Source: Desulfosporosinus sp. (GTDB lineage Bacteria; Bacillota; Desulfitobacteriia; Desulfitobacteriales; Desulfitobacteriaceae). Taken from it: 64,000 bases of DNA. Position numbers and translations under genes: made by a program. The stretch's first letter is position 1, and the number at the start of each line of letters is the position of its first letter. Shown here one piece after another: positions 7,407 to 16,035 of the stretch. The notes under the pieces are model-generated. The model was given only the letters and a program-made list of their open reading frames with translations. It was not told where the DNA came from and made no database searches. The stretch is taken from NCBI GenBank assembly GCA_003513495.1, contig DOPM01000054.1, positions 31,269 to 95,268 on the forward strand, in the 5' to 3' direction.

Positions 7407-10400
7407 TTAACGTTCATAACCTTGACCTCTTGCCCAGTTCATGCTGCGGCCAAATTGAAGTTCCAGAATCTTTTCTCGCAATGCATGGCCTTCAAGATGT
7501 GACAATGGATAGTTATGGGACTGGTTTTGACTGCGGTTTTGAGTCGAGAAAAATTGCATTAATGCCAAGAGAAAATCTATCTCGGTTGCATTATAAGAAT
7601 CCATTTTCTCTAGAAGGAGTTGCGCATATTCATTTCCTTGGGCTGCCGACAACGATAGCCAATGAATAGCCATAGCTTTATCTCTTTCCACTTCCTTTCC
7701 TGACAGATAAATCTTACCAAGTTGAAATTGGGCAAATTGGTTACCTTGTTCGGCGGAAACAGTGAGTAGCCTTAGCCCTGCTTCAATATCTTTTGGAACG
7801 TCTTTGCCTTCTACGTACAACTTACCCAGAGTATACCGTGCGAAATTGTTTTCCTGCTCGGCAGATGCGCTTAACCATTTAACTGCAGCTGCTACATCTT
7901 TCGGAATCTCTTCTCCAAACAGATACAGCTTTCCAAGAGCATATTGGGCAAATTGGTTTTCCTGTTCTACTGACAACTTGAACAACGCTACAGCTTTGAC
8001 GATATCTTTTTCTACATGGTTACCGTCGCGGTAGAGCTTACCCAAGGCATATTGAGCTTGAGCATTGCCATTTTCCGCCGCCTTACCCAGCCATTCCAAA
8101 GCCCTCTCTACGTTTTCCAGCCCGCTATTCGCCTCAAGATAAATCTTGGCAAGTAAATACTGGGCATTCGAATTACCCAGCTTGGCGGACCGCTCCAAAC
8201 AATCGACAGCCTTTACTGCATCTTTTTCTGTGCCGGTGCCCGTATAGAGCATTTGCCCGAGGCGATACTGCAGCTTGTCATCGTGGCTATCTGCCTCTAA
8301 CTCAGCAAAGCCCATAAAGGCATTTTTAAAGTACTGATCGGCCTTCTCCGTATCTTTATTGCAGCCCAATCCATCCCGATACATTTTTCCCAGTTCGTAA
8401 GAAGCATAAGGATTTCCTTGATCTGCTGAAGCCGTGAGTAGTTTTAACCCGGTTTCCACATCTTTTGGAACGTCTTTACCTTCTACGTACAACTTACCCA
8501 GGGTATATTGGGCAAAACTGTTTTCCTGCTCGGCAGATGCACTTAGCCATTTAACGGCTGCTTCAACATCTTTTGGAATCTCTTCTCCAAACAGATACAG
8601 CTTTCCGAGAGCATATTGGGCAAATTGGTTTTCCTGTTCTGCAGACAACTTGAACAACTCTACAGCTTTGATGATATCCTTTTCTACATGGTTGCCGTCG
8701 CGGTAGAGCTTACCCAAGGCATATTGAGCTTGAGTATTGTCATTTTCGGCCGCCTTACCCAGCCATTCCAAAGCCCACTCTACGTTTTTAAGCCCGTTAT
8801 CAGCCTCAAGATAAATCTTGGCAAGTAAATACTGGGCATTCGCATTGCCCTGCTTAGCCGACTGCTCCAAATAATCGACAGCTTTTACTGCATCTTTTTC
8901 TGTGCCGGTGCCCATATAGAGCATTTGACCAAGGCGATACTGGAGCTTGTCATCGTGGCTATCTGCCTCTATTGCAGAAAAGCCGACAAAAGCATTTTTA
9001 AAATACTGATCGGCCTTCTCGGTATCTTTATTGCAGCCTATTCCGTTCCGGTACATTTTGGCCAGTTCGTAGGAAGCATAAGGATTTTCCTGGGCTGCTG
9101 ATTTGCCATAAAGTGAAAACGCAGTTGTATAACTCTGCTCAACACCTTGACCACGGTAGTAAAGGCCAGCTAAAGAGTACTGGGCGTATTTATGATTTTT
9201 AGCGACGGCCATCTCAAACCATTCCGCTGCTACTTCGTAGTTCTGAGGTGTTCCTAAGCCTGCAACATACATTTTGCCGATTCGGTATTGAGGATAAGGT
9301 CTTGGCTTTTCCATTTCTACCGCCTGAAATGCGGTAAGTGCCTTAGAATACAAATCTTGAGCTATATCGGGATTCATCTCCACTCCAAGCCCATCCATGT
9401 GCATTCGGCCTAGATCATGTAAGGCTAGAGCATTACCGATTTGAGTCTCCTCTAGAAACAATCGGTAAGCTTCGCTAAGATTTTGTTCCACCTCTTTGCT
9501 GCCATAGAGAAGTGTACGAGCTTCTTTGTAACGATCACTCCATTCCATAATGTAGGCCATTTCTTGGAGATCATCGATTACCTCCTCATTTGACTCATCT
9601 TCATCAAGCACGTCCCCAACCACTGGATCTTGCTCTATGCGATTCTTGAATTCATTTCCTTCCGAGATAATCAAAGCATCGTTAATTTCCCTCTCGCCTT
9701 GCCCATTTCTATCCTCGCTTTCGATGGTCTGCTCGACAATGACTTCATTTTCAAGAGGCATCATTTTTGCGACTTTAGTTGCCAATTCCAACTGTCCGAT
9801 CTGTCTGGTCATGTCCCTGGGATTGCCAAACTCTTTGTTGAGGCGGAAAGCTTCTTGCAAAGACTCTTTAGTAAGATCTTTATCTAATCTCAGGTTTCTG
9901 CATTTCTTTCCATCAGGCGTTGTAAAGGTAATGTCCTTCCGGGTATCTGTCCACTTTACCTGATAACCAATTTTTTGCATGTTGGAAATAAAATCAGCTC
10001 GGCTAGTAGACGTTTTTTTGAATGCGTCTACCGCCAAGCGCAGCTCATGCATCCAACTTTGTTCACGTTTCTTAGACCGGTGTTCTCCCGTGGACTCTCT
10101 CTGACTTCCTTTGTGCTCAATGATGGTGAGATCGTGATCTTTACATAGCTCATCTGAAAAGTCTTTCAACTGCTGCATCTGCCGGGGACTTTGTTGCCAT
10201 TTGAGGCCGGTCTCCATATTTACCGTGTTAAAAACAAAATGATTGTGGAGATGTTCCCGATCCAGATGGGTTGAAACGACTATCTGAAAACCGGAGAACC
10301 GCTCAAATTCTTTTACTAAACGAACGCCTATTTCATGGATCTGCTCCGGTGTAACCTGCTCGGCCGGATGAAAAGATTGAACGAAATGAATAAACTGCCT

Positions 10401-10568
10401 TCCTTCTTGTTTGTTATAGGCGGCTTTAACCATTAGCATCTCTTCAAATGCCGTTTCAGGCACACAATTAACACCTGTAACGAGATCAGTTTTATTCGGA
10501 TTCATAATATAGTCCAAGACAATTTTAGAACTGTCTTCATCTTTCAGAACCCTTCCGATGGCCATCAT
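7407..10568 (-). CDS. MobP-type relaxase fused to a long Sel1-repeat tail
   Basis: 1053 residues from the ATG at 10568. Residues 1-250 form the relaxase domain: an IVLDYIMNPNKT start, FIHFVQSFHP, and the metal-binding histidine motif HLDREHLHNH (residues 101-110). It would nick oriT and stay bound to the transferred strand. After an acidic linker (about 280-350) come some 17-18 Sel1-type repeats of about 36 residues (AQYALGKLYRDG pattern) to about residue 1000. These should form a superhelical protein-binding scaffold. A 224-codon block of the tail is duplicated in tandem. The ATG has no clear ribosome site, and the frame is open for 38 more codons upstream, overlapping mobC (see findings). 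Confidence 0.88.
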   Translation of the reverse strand: MMAIGRVLKDEDSSKIVLDYIMNPNKTDLVTGVNCVPETAFEEMLMVKAAYNKQEGRQFIHFVQSFHPAEQVTPEQIHEIGVRLVKEFERFSGFQIVVSTHLDREHLHNHFVFNTVNMETGLKWQQSPRQMQQLKDFSDELCKDHDLTIIEHKGSQRESTGEHRSKKREQSWMHELRLAVDAFKKTSTSRADFISNMQKIGYQVKWTDTRKDITFTTPDGKKCRNLRLDKDLTKESLQEAFRLNKEFGNPRDMTRQIGQLELATKVAKMMPLENEVIVEQTIESEDRNGQGEREINDALIISEGNEFKNRIEQDPVVGDVLDEDESNEEVIDDLQEMAYIMEWSDRYKEARTLLYGSKEVEQNLSEAYRLFLEETQIGNALALHDLGRMHMDGLGVEMNPDIAQDLYSKALTAFQAVEMEKPRPYPQYRIGKMYVAGLGTPQNYEVAAEWFEMAVAKNHKYAQYSLAGLYYRGQGVEQSYTTAFSLYGKSAAQENPYASYELAKMYRNGIGCNKDTEKADQYFKNAFVGFSAIEADSHDDKLQYRLGQMLYMGTGTEKDAVKAVDYLEQSAKQGNANAQYLLAKIYLEADNGLKNVEWALEWLGKAAENDNTQAQYALGKLYRDGNHVEKDIIKAVELFKLSAEQENQFAQYALGKLYLFGEEIPKDVEAAVKWLSASAEQENSFAQYTLGKLYVEGKDVPKDVETGLKLLTASADQGNPYASYELGKMYRDGLGCNKDTEKADQYFKNAFMGFAELEADSHDDKLQYRLGQMLYTGTGTEKDAVKAVDCLERSAKLGNSNAQYLLAKIYLEANSGLENVERALEWLGKAAENGNAQAQYALGKLYRDGNHVEKDIVKAVALFKLSVEQENQFAQYALGKLYLFGEEIPKDVAAAVKWLSASAEQENNFARYTLGKLYVEGKDVPKDIEAGLRLLTVSAEQGNQFAQFQLGKIYLSGKEVERDKAMAIHWLSLSAAQGNEYAQLLLEKMDSYNATEIDFLLALMQFFSTQNRSQNQSHNYPLSHLEGHALREKILELQFGRSMNWARGQGYER
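7744..9087 (-). repeat. 672-base tandem duplication inside the relaxase Sel1 tail
   Basis: Two adjacent copies, 8416-9087 and 7744-8415, repeat with an exact 672-base (224-codon) offset. The landmark CATTTTTAAA recurs at 8321 and 8993. Each copy carries six Sel1 repeats starting at NPYASYEL. The copies differ at scattered positions (for example FVGFSAIEA against FMGFAELEA), so the duplication is not brand new. Confidence 0.9.
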
Positions 10569-10639
10569 TTCAGTATCAAAATCATTAACTTTGATCTTCT
10601 CCGGATTAGTAATATAGTCAATCGCCTTCTGGAGATTTC

Positions 10640-10969
10640 TTATTTCTTTGTTCGCTCGATTAATGAATTCAATGACCGCAATATCTCTTTCACCCCATTC
10701 ATATTTGATTTAAGGTGCACGAGAATTTCAGGATCTTTAACTTTCCCGATGTGGCATAAATGCGTAAGCTGGTTGAGGTTGTTGGCCATTCCACTAAGCT
10801 GCCGGAGAAGCTTGGGGACGTCTTCGACCACGTAGATGATTCCTCGTTCCTCCATCTGTAACATGTAGTCAGAAAGATGGCAATTACCGGCGGTTTTCGC
10901 ATTTTCCTTAAGTACTTTCTTTTTTTCTTCTGTAACCCAAATCACAACTCGCTTTGGCTTAGCTCTCAC
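10640..10969 (-). CDS. mobC: MobC-like relaxosome accessory protein
   Basis: 109 residues from a GTG start with an AGGTGAGG ribosome site. The N-terminus (PKRVVIWVTEEKKKVLKENAK) looks like a ribbon-helix-helix DNA-binding fold, followed by the LSGMANNLNQL helix typical of MobC/BfmC-type proteins. MobC proteins bind oriT and help the relaxase open the nick region. It lies just upstream of the relaxase gene and just downstream of the hairpin-rich candidate oriT, the usual arrangement. Confidence 0.82.
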   Translation of the reverse strand: MRAKPKRVVIWVTEEKKKVLKENAKTAGNCHLSDYMLQMEERGIIYVVEDVPKLLRQLSGMANNLNQLTHLCHIGKVKDPEILVHLKSNMNGVKEILRSLNSLIERTKK

Positions 10970-10989
10970 TTATCCTCACCTCTTGATGG

Positions 10990-11541
10990 TTAGACTTCCA
11001 GGTTATATTCATCCTCTACTTCCTCACTGTATTTGCTACCCCGAATCATATTTAGTCGTTTTCTTTCCATTTCTCTTGCGTTAAGCTCCGGATCAGTATA
11101 GGAATTCACATCTACGCCATCCTCCAGACCCTAACGGATCTCAAGCATTTGATCTCCGTCATAGCAAGGATCAACGTACTTTGAAACATCAATTCCCTTT
11201 TGCAACCCGATCTCAATTTGCTTAAGTTGCTGGGGATCGAATCGTTCCTGTTTTCTATAATCCTCAATAGTTCTTGCAAGGATGTTTTCTTGAGGGAGTT
11301 CTCTTTTATTTCCGTTCTCCATGGACTGTTTAAGTAAGCTCTCACAAAGAGCTTGATATTCCTCTCGTAAATGTTTGCCACTTGTGATGCAGTTCTTCGA
11401 ATAAATCTTTATGGCATCTTCCAACTCTTTCAAATTTTTAGGAGTGGCAAGCCTCGGAAAGTCCTTGCACAAACTAATTTTGCTTGAGATTCCTGAGTAC
11501 AAGAATGATGAAACTGCAAACCAATCTTCTTTGTTTGACAT
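10990..11541 (-). pseudogene. element-encoded repeat protein interrupted by an in-frame TAG
   Basis: Translation can start at ATG 11541 (MSNKEDWF, behind AAGGCGGGC) and runs 136 codons to a TAG at 11131-11133. The same frame continues without another stop for 46 codons to TAA at 10990. The sequences on either side form a repeat: GLQKGIDVSKYVDP...QMLEIR before the stop and GLEDGVDVNSYTDPELNAREM after it. The usual motif has a sense codon where TAG stands, and a single substitution from TTG or CAG would give the TAG. So this is probably a recent nonsense mutation, leaving a 136-residue truncated product. The intact function is unknown. Related DVS-Y-DP repeat proteins are common beside mob genes. 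Confidence 0.65.
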
Positions 11542-11622
11542 ACACTGCCCGCCTTTCAATCCTCTGTTAAGTTTCACAGATTTTGGAGGCTTCTAAATTC
11601 GGTACCTTTGAGATTTTTTCAG

Positions 11623-11719
11623 TATCCTGGAGGGGTATGGGGACGCAGTCCCCATAGAGGGTTTGGGAGGCACTCCCAACAAGCTGCTTGGGTGCGTGAG
11701 CACCCAAGCAGGAAGCTTG
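11623..11719. other. candidate oriT: nic-like TATCCTG followed by three hairpins
   Basis: The gap from 11578 to 11805 holds no credible gene but three adjacent perfect inverted repeats: 11636-11656 (9-bp arms, loop GCA), 11663-11679 (7-bp arms, loop GCA) and 11685-11710 (11-bp arms, loop GTGA, with an outer CAAGCT/AGCTTG pair at 11680-11719). A TATCCTG at 11623-11629 matches the nic core of MOBP elements such as RP4. However, the hairpins lie 3' of it on that strand, opposite to RP4, so the nic assignment is tentative. Position upstream of mobC and the relaxase gene supports oriT. Confidence 0.5.
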
Positions 11720-11805
11720 CCAGGACAAAAGACGGAATCTGGGGCGGTGATATTGAAAAAGAAACTATGCTTTTGCTGCTTAACTTATTTGCTACTTTCA
11801 TGCTC

Positions 11806-11933
11806 CTAATAGCTCATTTCTTCCTCCATCGCTTCAATAAGTTCATCAATGGTCACTCTCAAGATTGGCGTCTACTTCGCCGCCGATGAATATCTTGATT
11901 AACTCTAATAACCTCAGTACGGCTTTGGTTCAT
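11806..11933 (-). pseudogene. short frameshifted ORF next to the candidate oriT
   Basis: ATG at 11933 opens a 24-codon basic peptide (MNQSRTEVIRVNQDIHRRRS). A second frame then encodes VTIDELIEAMEEEMSY up to TAG at 11806. Joined by a one-base shift they would give a small protein of about 41 residues. It may be a decayed small gene or two chance ORFs. No other content is visible between the hairpins and the Toprim gene. Confidence 0.25.
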
Positions 11934-11952
11934 TACTTTTTCATCCCTCCTT

Positions 11953-12909
11953 TCACATTTCAGCCTCCTCTTCGAACTCTTGTCCATCCCTCCTCTGCTC
12001 CATTTCCTTGAAAAAAGATACTAAATCTTCGTTCCAATCTTTCCCCTTTGGGAAGTGATAAGCTAAAGAGTAATCCGGTTTGTAGTCTTCTATCCATCGG
12101 TTCAGTGCCTCGCGGCCCCATTGATCGTTGTCCAAGCAAAATATGATTTGATTAATTTCTGGGTGGTCTTTGAGATAGCGTTTTAATGCAACATCTCCTA
12201 AACACCCCAGGGCTAGCATGTGATCCATGTTCTCAGAGTCAAAATGTTTAAGAAATGTAGCATAGCTTAATGCGTCAATAGGGGCTTCAAAAACACGAAT
12301 TGTGTTACTTGAGCCAGCTAAATTGAATGCAAAGGCTTTTTCCGAGTTAGCTACATCCCCTCGATATGAGCTGCCCTTGGTATTGGTACTTCGAACGGAA
12401 GCATATCTGGCAGTGCCTTCCTGATCGTATCCAACGAAAACGCAAGATCGATGTGTATTTTCATAGAGCTTTTTATCTTTAACCATTGATACAACAATGT
12501 CTTTGTCTATCTTTCGAGTGTTGATCAGATAGCCAAAGACATGCTTGTAGGTGCTGTTCTTTTCGGGAAGAACAAATTCACCTTTTTCCTCCTTTTCTTT
12601 TTCAATATCCCTTGGAGCTCGGTACAAATAATAATTTTGAGTTTCAATTATGCCCAATAGTTCTTTTACAGCCTCAACCCAACTCTTTTTTTCCATGTAC
12701 ATGACAAACTGAATGGGACCTCCTCCGGCTTTATCCGTGAAACTGTTCCATTTTGAGCCGGTACCATTGATTCGTAAGCCGCCATAGTTTGGGATCTTAT
12801 ACTCCTTAGGCGTAATTTTCTCAACGGTATATCCTGCTTGGCGAGCATACTCCAAAATATTAATTTGATTAGCCTGGGCAATCTGCTCATCTGTGAAAAG
12901 CTTTCCCAT
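11953..12909 (-). CDS. DUF3991/Toprim-domain protein, primase-like
   Basis: 318 residues from ATG 12909, behind AAAGGAGGAG. The N-terminal ~100 residues resemble the zinc-less CHC2-like/DUF3991 module of mobile elements (INILEYARQAGYTVEK, WNSFTDKAGGGPIQFV). The C-terminal half is a Toprim fold, with the glutamate in IRVFEAPIDALSY and an acidic pair in IIFCLDNDQWGREAL. Toprim proteins of this type are thought to act in primer synthesis or DNA processing during transfer or replication. The activity here is inferred. It lies between radC and the oriT region. Confidence 0.75.
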   Translation of the reverse strand: MGKLFTDEQIAQANQINILEYARQAGYTVEKITPKEYKIPNYGGLRINGTGSKWNSFTDKAGGGPIQFVMYMEKKSWVEAVKELLGIIETQNYYLYRAPRDIEKEKEEKGEFVLPEKNSTYKHVFGYLINTRKIDKDIVVSMVKDKKLYENTHRSCVFVGYDQEGTARYASVRSTNTKGSSYRGDVANSEKAFAFNLAGSSNTIRVFEAPIDALSYATFLKHFDSENMDHMLALGCLGDVALKRYLKDHPEINQIIFCLDNDQWGREALNRWIEDYKPDYSLAYHFPKGKDWNEDLVSFFKEMEQRRDGQEFEEEAEM

Positions 12910-13003
12910 GTGGGCTCCTCCTTTCATTTTGGCAATAAAAAAAGCGCAGTACTTTTGCGCCTAAGCTTATAAACTTCATGTGTCGCTAAGCTTCTTCCGT
13001 CCT

Positions 13004-13696
13004 TTAAAGTTCCAATTCAGGTTCGTCAGCAAACGGATTATTATGATAAGAAATAGCTTCGTAATTTGCAGTATCCCTGCTACTAAAGCAAGACTTGCCA
13101 TGTTCTCTTAGGGAATAATATCTCACCCCCCCTACAATGAAATGATCATTAATCCCAATTTCCAACGGTTCAAAAATGTCAACCAGCCTTTGCGTCATAG
13201 CTATATCCTCTTGGCTCGGTGTAGGGTCTCCGCTGGGATGATTATGGGCTAAGAAAATTGAAGAACACTTACAATCTAACGCTCTCTTTAAAACATCCTT
13301 GGGATAAACAGTCGCCGAATTGATATTCCCTTCACTCATTACTCTCGTTTCAATAACCTGAAGCTTCGTATCCAGAAAGGAAACCATAAACACTTCTTTA
13401 TCCCTCTTGCCTTCCAAGAACGATATGAAATATCTCCCTGCTGTAGAAGGGTTATTCAATACTAGCCTTGAATCTTCTATAGTCCTCAGCACATTGTAAC
13501 TTTTAATTAATTCTTTCAGCAGTTCAATTTTCGCTATCTGGTCAGGACTGGGATGAACTAGATCCGGATAATCAATGATGTTAAAGATCGAATTGGACTC
13601 CGAATATTCCTTAAGCTGAGCGTGAGAAAGGCCGGTAAGTCCGGCTAATCCATTCAGAAAGAGCTCCGTTAAATACTGCTCATTAAACGAATTCAC
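13004..13696 (-). CDS. radC: RadC-like JAB/MPN domain protein
   Basis: 230 residues. The C-terminal half has the JAMM metalloprotease-like signature: a glutamate in VMSEGNINSA and the HNHPSGDPTPSQEDI motif. The N-terminal half matches the helical region of chromosomal RadC only loosely. GTG at 13696 overlaps the previous stop (GTGA). RadC-like genes are frequent in conjugative elements and plasmids, and despite the name their biochemical role is unsettled. The motif is intact. Confidence 0.87.
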   Translation of the reverse strand: MNSFNEQYLTELFLNGLAGLTGLSHAQLKEYSESNSIFNIIDYPDLVHPSPDQIAKIELLKELIKSYNVLRTIEDSRLVLNNPSTAGRYFISFLEGKRDKEVFMVSFLDTKLQVIETRVMSEGNINSATVYPKDVLKRALDCKCSSIFLAHNHPSGDPTPSQEDIAMTQRLVDIFEPLEIGINDHFIVGGVRYYSLREHGKSCFSSRDTANYEAISYHNNPFADEPELEL

Positions 13697-13911
13697 GAAA
13701 GCTCCTCCTTGCTTGCTGATATTAGGATTCGGATAGCATCCAGTTTTTCCAGCAGAGGTAAGGATAAATCAACTTGGTCTAGATGAGCGAAAAGATGAAT
13801 CCCATATTGCCTAAGATAAAGTCTTAGACTTTCTTTTTCAATATCGCTTGGTTCGATGAGCCTGATGAGCAGTTCGATAAATTGTTCAAATTCTTGATTG
13901 TCAGTTGACAT
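13693..13911 (-). CDS. small acidic protein between parB and radC
   Basis: 72 residues from ATG 13911 with AGGGGAACG upstream. It is helical and leucine-rich (EFEQFIELLIRLIEPSDIEKESLRL in two helices) with no recognised domain. Its start lies within the end of parB and its stop overlaps the radC start, so all three are translationally linked. It could be a small adaptor, but there is no direct evidence. Confidence 0.55.
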   Translation of the reverse strand: MSTDNQEFEQFIELLIRLIEPSDIEKESLRLYLRQYGIHLFAHLDQVDLSLPLLEKLDAIRILISASKEELS

Positions 13912-14908
13912 GATTCGTTCCCCTTTCTTGTCCAAAATATAAGCTCAGTGCTTTCTCTATGATTTGCTCAATCTCCGCCGGTTTCTGACCAGCATGAAAA
14001 AATTTAGTAACCAATTTAGGTTTAAGTTTAATTGCGGTTGACTTCTTCGGCTTCTTGTCGTCTTCGCCGGATAGTATTGAATAAATGTTATCTCCACTTA
14101 ATTTACCTTGCTCCGATAATCCTTTCATTCTCTCCGCTTTAACCATGTCAATCTTGAAATTGTTAATTGAGATAATATCCTCAATTATTTGCTGCTCTTT
14201 TTTTGATAGATACGATAAGCAAACAGCAGGACGCAACGCTATTTTTTCTTCATCCACCCTATCCAGTAACCCCTCAATAAGGAAATTCAGTCGAATATAC
14301 CGTTGGATATTAGTTCGGCTCATCCTGTTGTTATCCGCTACTTTTTTCGCACTTATCCCTCGTGGCCCCACTGGGGCCACTTGCTCATAATGACAGTATT
14401 CATGCTGGTTTGAGGCTCCTTTTAATGCGTTTAATGCATTTAAAAGTTCTTGTTTTTTTCCAGTTGCTTTAGCCGCTTCAAGCTGTATTTTCAAGGATTT
14501 AGCCAATTCTGACGGCAACATATCCGTGGATGATCGCTGTTCGAAATTAGATATTGTTACGATTAATGCTGCTTCATCATCGCTGATATTTTCACGAATG
14601 TCTGATCTAATCTTAGTAAGCCCGGCTAAACGTGAGGCATTGACCCGATTATGTCCGGCAAGAATCTCGTATTTGCAATCCCCAATATTTCTCACCACAA
14701 TAGGCTGAATAACCCCGTTTTCGCGGATGCTTTCAACCATATCATTGAGACGTTGGCCTGTATAAAGTTTAAATGGATGATTTTTAAAAGGAACAAGGCT
14801 GTCGATCTCTAATTCAAGGATCGCTTCCTTGTCCAACACTTTTAGTTTTTCATCTTTGATTGGGCCTCCAAACATATCTTCCAAAGATAGGAGTTTTCTT
14901 TCACTCAT
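13901..14908 (-). CDS. parB: ParB-like partition protein
   Basis: 335 residues from ATG 14908, overlapping the parA stop by eight bases. It has the ParB/Srx nuclease-like fold: LVPFKNHPFKLYTGQRL, then IRENGVIQPIVVR, and the CTP/DNA-contact box EILAGHNRVNASRLAG. A KorB-type HTH follows (SAKKVADNNRMSRTNIQRYIRL). The C-terminus ends in KPAEIEQIIEKALSLYF, probably for dimerisation. It should load on centromere-like sites and work with ParA to keep the excised element stable. A near-copy of its last ~20 residues occurs as an orphan at 22010-22096. Confidence 0.9.
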   Translation of the reverse strand: MSERKLLSLEDMFGGPIKDEKLKVLDKEAILELEIDSLVPFKNHPFKLYTGQRLNDMVESIRENGVIQPIVVRNIGDCKYEILAGHNRVNASRLAGLTKIRSDIRENISDDEAALIVTISNFEQRSSTDMLPSELAKSLKIQLEAAKATGKKQELLNALNALKGASNQHEYCHYEQVAPVGPRGISAKKVADNNRMSRTNIQRYIRLNFLIEGLLDRVDEEKIALRPAVCLSYLSKKEQQIIEDIISINNFKIDMVKAERMKGLSEQGKLSGDNIYSILSGEDDKKPKKSTAIKLKPKLVTKFFHAGQKPAEIEQIIEKALSLYFGQERGTNHVN

Positions 14909-15698
14909 TCGCCTTATACTCCTCTGCAAAGTTTTTGTAGGCTACAGCAACTTTACCTTTAGGATCAAATTCAATAATGCTCTTGTAATTAAGAACTGCT
15001 TCACCAACCTTGACACTAACGGGAATTTTGCTTTCAAAGATTTTAATATGGCTGCCGTAGGAGTCGTTAATAAGGTTGACGATTTCTTTACTTAGTTTCG
15101 TACGCTCAGTAAACATGGTTATGAGTATCCCATCAATCTCAACTGCAGGATTTATACGACGTTTGACTCGGATGATGTTTCTTAGAAGCAGTTCTAAGCC
15201 TTTGGCGGATAGATACTGGGGAGCTGCGGGAATCAGGATCCGGTCACAAGCAGCCAGAGCGTTAATCGTTAGCATGCCTAAGGAAGGCATGCAGTCGATG
15301 ATGATATAATCATAGTTGGGCCTAAATTGATCTAGGATGGCCTTTAAAGTAATCTCTCTGCTCATGGCATTGACTAGATTAACCTCTATGGCTGCTAATT
15401 CAATGCTGCAAGGCAGAATATCGAGGTTGTTGAAAGAAAGTATGTACTCTTTTCTTAGAGGCAGTTCTTTTTCTTCAATAATAGCTGTCATAAGATGATA
15501 AAGGGTTATGGGAAGCTCGTCTGGTCGGTCAACGCCGAAACTCATCGTGAGATTGGACTGGGGATCGCAGTCAACCAGTAGAACCCTTTTACCTTTCTCG
15601 GCAAGAGAATAACCAAGGTTGATTGTTGTGGTAGTTTTGCCTACGCCTCCTTTTTGATTGGCTATGGCAATAATTTCGCATTGACTCATTTTAATCAT
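14901..15698 (-). CDS. parA: ParA-family partition ATPase
   Basis: About 265 residues with a standard deviant Walker A (ANQKGGVGKTTTTINLG), the VDCDPQSNLT motif and the IIIDCMPSLG Walker B. Two starts are close together: ATG 15698 three bases after AAAGGA, and ATG 15689 twelve bases after it. The frame remains open further upstream, but nothing there has a ribosome site. It segregates the element's circular form with ParB and may also influence transfer. It is separated from the methylase/helicase gene by a strong terminator. Confidence 0.92.
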   Translation of the reverse strand: MIKMSQCEIIAIANQKGGVGKTTTTINLGYSLAEKGKRVLLVDCDPQSNLTMSFGVDRPDELPITLYHLMTAIIEEKELPLRKEYILSFNNLDILPCSIELAAIEVNLVNAMSREITLKAILDQFRPNYDYIIIDCMPSLGMLTINALAACDRILIPAAPQYLSAKGLELLLRNIIRVKRRINPAVEIDGILITMFTERTKLSKEIVNLINDSYGSHIKIFESKIPVSVKVGEAVLNYKSIIEFDPKGKVAVAYKNFAEEYKANE

Positions 15699-15784
15699 CG
15701 TTCCTTTCTTAAAAGAAGCGTTTACGCCGGGCTTGTGACCGGCCTGCCGCATTACCCGCCCAGATAGACGATCACTCTGCGCTC

Positions 15785-15822
15785 AAAAAAGCCCCTCAGT
15801 TTAAAATATTACTGAGAGGCTT
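15785..15822 (-). terminator. intrinsic terminator between the helicase gene and parA
   Basis: Minus-strand stem AGCCTCTCAGT/ACTGAGGGGCT followed by TTTTTT. It would end transcripts of the 1977-codon gene and isolate parAB-radC and the transfer genes, which then need their own promoter in 15700-15785. Confidence 0.85.
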
Positions 15823-16035
15823 ACTTATGGTTGCAACCCTTTAGACATTACGATAAAGCGTGATAAGTTCTACTCTTTGTTACTTGGTCCATAATTCTTG
15901 GTTCACACCAAAATTTACATCACATTAAAGCTTTCTCACTAATCTATCTGTAAAATACGCAATAAGTCATTGGCAGTAGGTTTTTGCGTCTTTCCTCCTT
16001 TCATTGGATAAATAAAGGCATAGCTTATCTAGGCC

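Noticed and set aside
7744..9087. Regular repeats that could suggest a CRISPR array or other DNA repeat array
   Set aside because: The period is a multiple of three, the frame is open throughout, and the units translate to Sel1 repeats.
15823..16035. A 21-codon ORF (MKGGKTQKPTANDLLRIL) downstream of the helicase gene
   Set aside because: It has no ribosome site of its own and is too short to support without homologues.
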